Source: Gemmataceae bacterium (GTDB taxonomy: Bacteria > Planctomycetota > Planctomycetia > Gemmatales > Gemmataceae). From it: DNA of 64,000 bases. The translations under genes and the position numbers were made by a program. The notes beneath the pieces are model-generated. The model was not told the origin of the DNA and made no database searches. It saw only the letters and a program-made list of their open reading frames with translations. The first letter of the stretch is position 1. Every line of letters starts with the position of its first letter. Location: the NCBI GenBank assembly GCA_020847555.1, contig JADLBT010000067.1, positions 1 through 64,000 on the forward strand, read 5' to 3'. This document shows positions 62,301 to 64,000 of this stretch, one piece after another.

Positions 62301-63136
62301 CGCCGGGCAAGGAGTCCGGGCCGCCGCGCGCGTTCACCCTCCAGGCGTCGCTGGCCGGCACTCCGGCGGTCGTCGGCGACGCGCTGATCCTGCCGCTGAG
62401 CAACGGCGTCCTGGTGCGGCAGCCACTGGCCGGCGGCGCGGCGACGACAGGCCCCACCAACTGGCGTGCGCCGCACGCCGACGAGCAGGCGCCGGGGCAC
62501 GTCGTCGCCCTCGGTCCGGATCAGTTCCTCGTCACGGACGGCAGCCGCGGGGTGTTGCGGATGCACCTGGACGGCAAGATGTGGGAAACCCGGGCCACGG
62601 CCGAGCTGTCGAACCGCATCGTGGCGCCGCCCGCGGTCCTCCCCGGCGGAGTCAGCGGCGGGCCGCGCGTCTGCGTGGCGGACAGCGCCGATACGGTGAC
62701 ACTGCTGGACGGCGAGAGCCTGCGCACCGTGCGGAGCTGGCCCTCGCTGAGCGGCCGGATCACGGCCGGGCCGTTCGTCCGCGGCAACGGCATCGGGTGC
62801 ATCCTGGAAGGGCGGCGGCTGGTGTGGCTCGACCCGGACCGGGACCGCCCGCCCTGGCCGGCATACGAGTTCCAGGCCGACGTGGCGGGCGTCCCACAGC
62901 TCATCGACGGCGTGCTCGTCGCCGCCGACGAGCGCGGCCGGTTCCACGCCATCGACCCGGCGACGGGCCAGCTGGCGGGGCTGGGCTACACGGTGCAGGC
63001 GAGCGCCGCACCGACCGCCGCCCCGGTGCCGTTCGGACCCGACCGCCTGTTCGCCCCGCTGACCGACGGCACAATGCTGCTACTGCCGCGCCGGTGTCTG
63101 CGGCCCCCGCTGCTGGGGTTCCCCATCCTGCGCTGA
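59309..63136 (+). CDS. Giant zinc-ribbon/TM/PQQ-propeller protein
   Basis: A 1275-residue protein joining cytoplasmic and exported parts. The N-terminus is a zinc ribbon of the MJ0042 type (CPRCHTTYQVEPALRGKHMRCPRQECRFVFEI; Cys7, Cys10, Cys27, Cys32). Next come about 180 residues rich in Pro and Ala, one TM (about 265-287, LVGIVVLLALLGGAVWGGLQIV), and a helical segment that fits TPR-like repeats (YQLAVKRFQERSYAEAAEQFRTLARDFPQSPDEA). The last about 700 residues are PQQ-like blades (ALARGVLYALEPDNGQVRWAVRLG, ALDAATGATRWCRRLS, FHAIDPATGQLAG). The layout suggests a sensor or scaffold spanning the inner membrane. I do not know its function. Confidence 0.82.
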   Translation: MHLKTTCPRCHTTYQVEPALRGKHMRCPRQECRFVFEIRDADGPAPPIAPPTPARHVTGGVGDLVPILQAEQADPGPAASEPLSASPEPSGPVMNPPPPPVRTRGAAPPATPRKPAPRPRPPQPAQVAPPSAAPAAVRTRGAVPPSPPSTPATAPLAPPATTQEPAPPAAPPPPPEPTPPEALSDEEAQAMLRELGLGDGAAATPPDEPAPAEAGAAPFAVADWHAGPPPRGETVAEGLSDLAAYASSATPTPELDPAPPRRRRRSLVGIVVLLALLGGAVWGGLQIVARREAGNEADRYQLAVKRFQERSYAEAAEQFRTLARDFPQSPDEATYRFVAELADVLDPLQSVQGPEEMKRNAERLLAFVGEYRGDPRLAKYHPELHEGFRRLAREFLALADQKLDRDLLRQAAGLYEVATKYRDQPPPAEDLKRAEERIAAHELQEATVAAIKQRLEGGPSAVFVQEARGLARRAGLEKQPEVKALLDRLPAAHRASVKYTALAPAPARDDLVEESAPSLLVLPALEAGGGKARPGRRPVLALARGVLYALEPDNGQVRWAVRLGADTGTPPLWLPRDEIAPDRVLVLSSDSQALAALDAATGATRWCRRLSAPCLGAPVAIDGRAFVPTYGGRVEEIDLAGGTLVGFYDLGQPLSAGGAHQPGTHLLYLPADSFCVYVLDVAKRTCVAVLYSGHPSGSVRAAPLVVGRRGAARADGKAAGTDGYLVLGQAEGLGGVRLRVFALPVADADAEPVQQEGPLAGALWFPPWSDGEKLAAVTDAGEFVLYAIEPRADGSGPLSLLGRQRLALSSRGRSDSARAQVIHADGKTFWALTHGGLFRLRYAFTRAAGPRLNPAGHELLRPGSPLHAAQVETEEAGAVFYLVTQSPDGLGCLATAFDAHRGESRWQRQLGVVCRGQPVAIGERVLARDVGGALVLFDPAAVAGGWGSAWRTGGYRVSGRLLGDGDSAHLLATPDGAVLAVAAHRRGADHVLTVRTFAPGKESGPPRAFTLQASLAGTPAVVGDALILPLSNGVLVRQPLAGGAATTGPTNWRAPHADEQAPGHVVALGPDQFLVTDGSRGVLRMHLDGKMWETRATAELSNRIVAPPAVLPGGVSGGPRVCVADSADTVTLLDGESLRTVRSWPSLSGRITAGPFVRGNGIGCILEGRRLVWLDPDRDRPPWPAYEFQADVAGVPQLIDGVLVAADERGRFHAIDPATGQLAGLGYTVQASAAPTAAPVPFGPDRLFAPLTDGTMLLLPRRCLRPPLLGFPILR

Positions 63137-63196
63137 CCAACCCGGAGCGCCAGCGACGGGCGCGACAAGAACCCGGCGCTGACACTCCGGGCTGGT
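63136..63196. terminator. Family A repeat between converging genes
   Basis: ACCAACCCGGAGCG-type and CACTCCGGGCTGGT-type arms with inner CAGCG/CGCTG arms fill the 71-nt gap between the PQQ gene stop (63134-63136) and the pyruvate carboxylase stop (63208). The first arm begins in the TGA, so it serves as terminator on both strands. Confidence 0.75.
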
Positions 63197-63207
63197 AGTG
63201 ATCACGC

Positions 63208-64000
63208 TTATTCGAGACGCACCAGCAGGTCGCCTGCCTCGACCTGCGTGCCGGCCCGGACGAGCACCTCGGCGACCCGTCCCGCCACCTCGGCGTAGAG
63301 GGTCGTTTCCATTTTCATCGCCTCCAGCGTCACCAGCTTCTGGCCGGCCGCGATCTCCTCCCCCTCCGCGACCATCACGCGGGTGAGGAGCCCGGGCATC
63401 GACGCACTGACCTGCCGCGAGTCGTTCGGGTCGGCCTTGCGACGGGTGGTCGCCCCGGCCGACAGCGACCGATCCTCCACCAGCACCTCGCGCGGCTGGC
63501 CGTTCAGCTCGAAGAACACCAGCCGGCGTCCGTCCGCGTGCGGATCCCCGACCGCCAGAAACTTGACGATCAGCGTCTTGCCGGCCTCGATCTCGACGCT
63601 GATCTCCTCCCCCGCCTCCATCCCGTGGAAGAACGTCGGCGTCGGCAGGACGCTCGTGTCGGAGTACTTCGCCTGGTGGGCCGCGAGTTCGGGGAAGACG
63701 CGCGGATACAGGGCGTAGGTGATCGCCTCCCGCTCCGTCACGCGCCGGTGGAGCTGTTTCTCCAACTTCTTGCGCGTCCCGGCCAGGTCCGCCGGCGGCA
63801 GGCTCGACCCGGGCCGCCCGCGCAGTGGCTTGCGCCCGCGCAGCACCCGCTTCTGGAGATCCTTCGGGAACCCGCCGGGCGGCTGCCCCAGCTTGCCCTC
63901 GAAGAACTCGACCACCGACTCGGGGAACGCCAGCTCGCGCTTGCCGGACAGAACGTCGTCGGCCGTCAGGTTGTTGGCGACCATGAACAGCGCCATGTCG
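63208..64000 (-). CDS. pyc: Pyruvate carboxylase, C-terminal part (partial)
   Basis: The last about 264 residues of a biotin-dependent carboxylase; the start is beyond 64000. MALFMVANNLTADDVLSGKRELAFPESVVEFFEGKLGQPPGGFPKDLQKRVLRG is typical of the end of the pyruvate carboxyltransferase domain. The allosteric/linker region follows (KLEKQLHRRVTEREAITYALYPRVFPEL, LPTPTFFHGMEAGEEISVEIEAGKTLIVKFLAVG). The biotin carrier domain ends it, with SASMPGLLTRVMVAEGEEIAAGQKLVTLEAMKMET: the Lys in AMKM is biotinylated. The enzyme makes oxaloacetate from pyruvate and bicarbonate, so it is a consumer of bicarbonate; it is 16 kb from the SbtA cluster and no direct link is shown. Confidence 0.93.
   Translation of the reverse strand, partial: DMALFMVANNLTADDVLSGKRELAFPESVVEFFEGKLGQPPGGFPKDLQKRVLRGRKPLRGRPGSSLPPADLAGTRKKLEKQLHRRVTEREAITYALYPRVFPELAAHQAKYSDTSVLPTPTFFHGMEAGEEISVEIEAGKTLIVKFLAVGDPHADGRRLVFFELNGQPREVLVEDRSLSAGATTRRKADPNDSRQVSASMPGLLTRVMVAEGEEIAAGQKLVTLEAMKMETTLYAEVAGRVAEVLVRAGTQVEAGDLLVRLE

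Noticed and set aside
1..64000. tRNA, rRNA, CRISPR array or insertion sequence
   Set aside because: A read-through of both strands found no T-loop-like GGTTCGAATCC in a tRNA context, no spaced direct repeats and no transposase-like ORF.

Overview
The window is a high-GC (roughly two-thirds G+C by eye), gene-dense bacterial chromosome segment. It suggests a planctomycete, most likely Gemmataceae. The main markers are the coupled DUF1549/DUF1553 cytochrome-c-type protein and DUF1501 protein (51172-56114), a formylglycine sulfatase, PQQ/NHL/WD40 propeller proteins, large vWA membrane proteins, a second short SecA, and many large palindromic repeats between genes. No rRNA, tRNA, CRISPR array, transposase or prophage gene was seen.

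Layout. 1-12228: end of an unknown gene, a DegT/AHBA-type aminotransferase, a small HNH protein, a TolB-like propeller, EttA, an ABC ATPase with its FtsX/MacB-type permease, a SWIM+SNF2 helicase (minus) and HflX. 12243-19822: a vWA/amidotransferase-like membrane protein and NHL lipoprotein (minus), a low-GC pocket with an HNH-like fragment, a PQQ propeller protein and Rex. 20204-33618: a sulfatase, then an efflux cluster with two RND pumps (minus), two TolC-like outer-membrane factors (plus) and one membrane-fusion protein. 33902-39988: two paralogous histidine kinase/NtrC-type regulator pairs. 40290-47052: a PII-like protein, an SbtA-type bicarbonate transporter, a small 2-TM protein, a beta-carbonic anhydrase, an unknown 110-aa protein, a Cys-rich secreted protein and an OprP-type porin, all on the minus strand. 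47218-51087: a short SecA paralogue, then serine acetyltransferase with a long leader. 51172-64000: the DUF1501/DUF1549 pair, PspA and a small partner, GreA, an FHA protein, a giant zinc-ribbon/PQQ protein, and the biotin-carrier end of pyruvate carboxylase.

How the parts may work together. From 47052 down to 28741 thirteen genes run in one direction. They combine inorganic-carbon acquisition (porin, SbtA, PII-like, carbonic anhydrase), two sigma-54-type two-component systems and an RND pump. Sites resembling -24/-12 sigma-54 promoters lie upstream of the carbonic anhydrase unit (44360-44376), the 2-TM/SbtA/PII unit (42585-42601) and the adaptor/RND unit (33694-33710). This points to a sigma-54-controlled bicarbonate uptake module in a presumably heterotrophic planctomycete. 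The serine acetyltransferase gene has a near-consensus sigma-70 promoter and, in its 244-nt leader, a 21-codon ORF with three clustered Cys codons, which looks like a cysteine attenuator. At least three families of long inverted repeats sit between genes; several act as likely bidirectional terminators, and some have been drawn into coding sequence.
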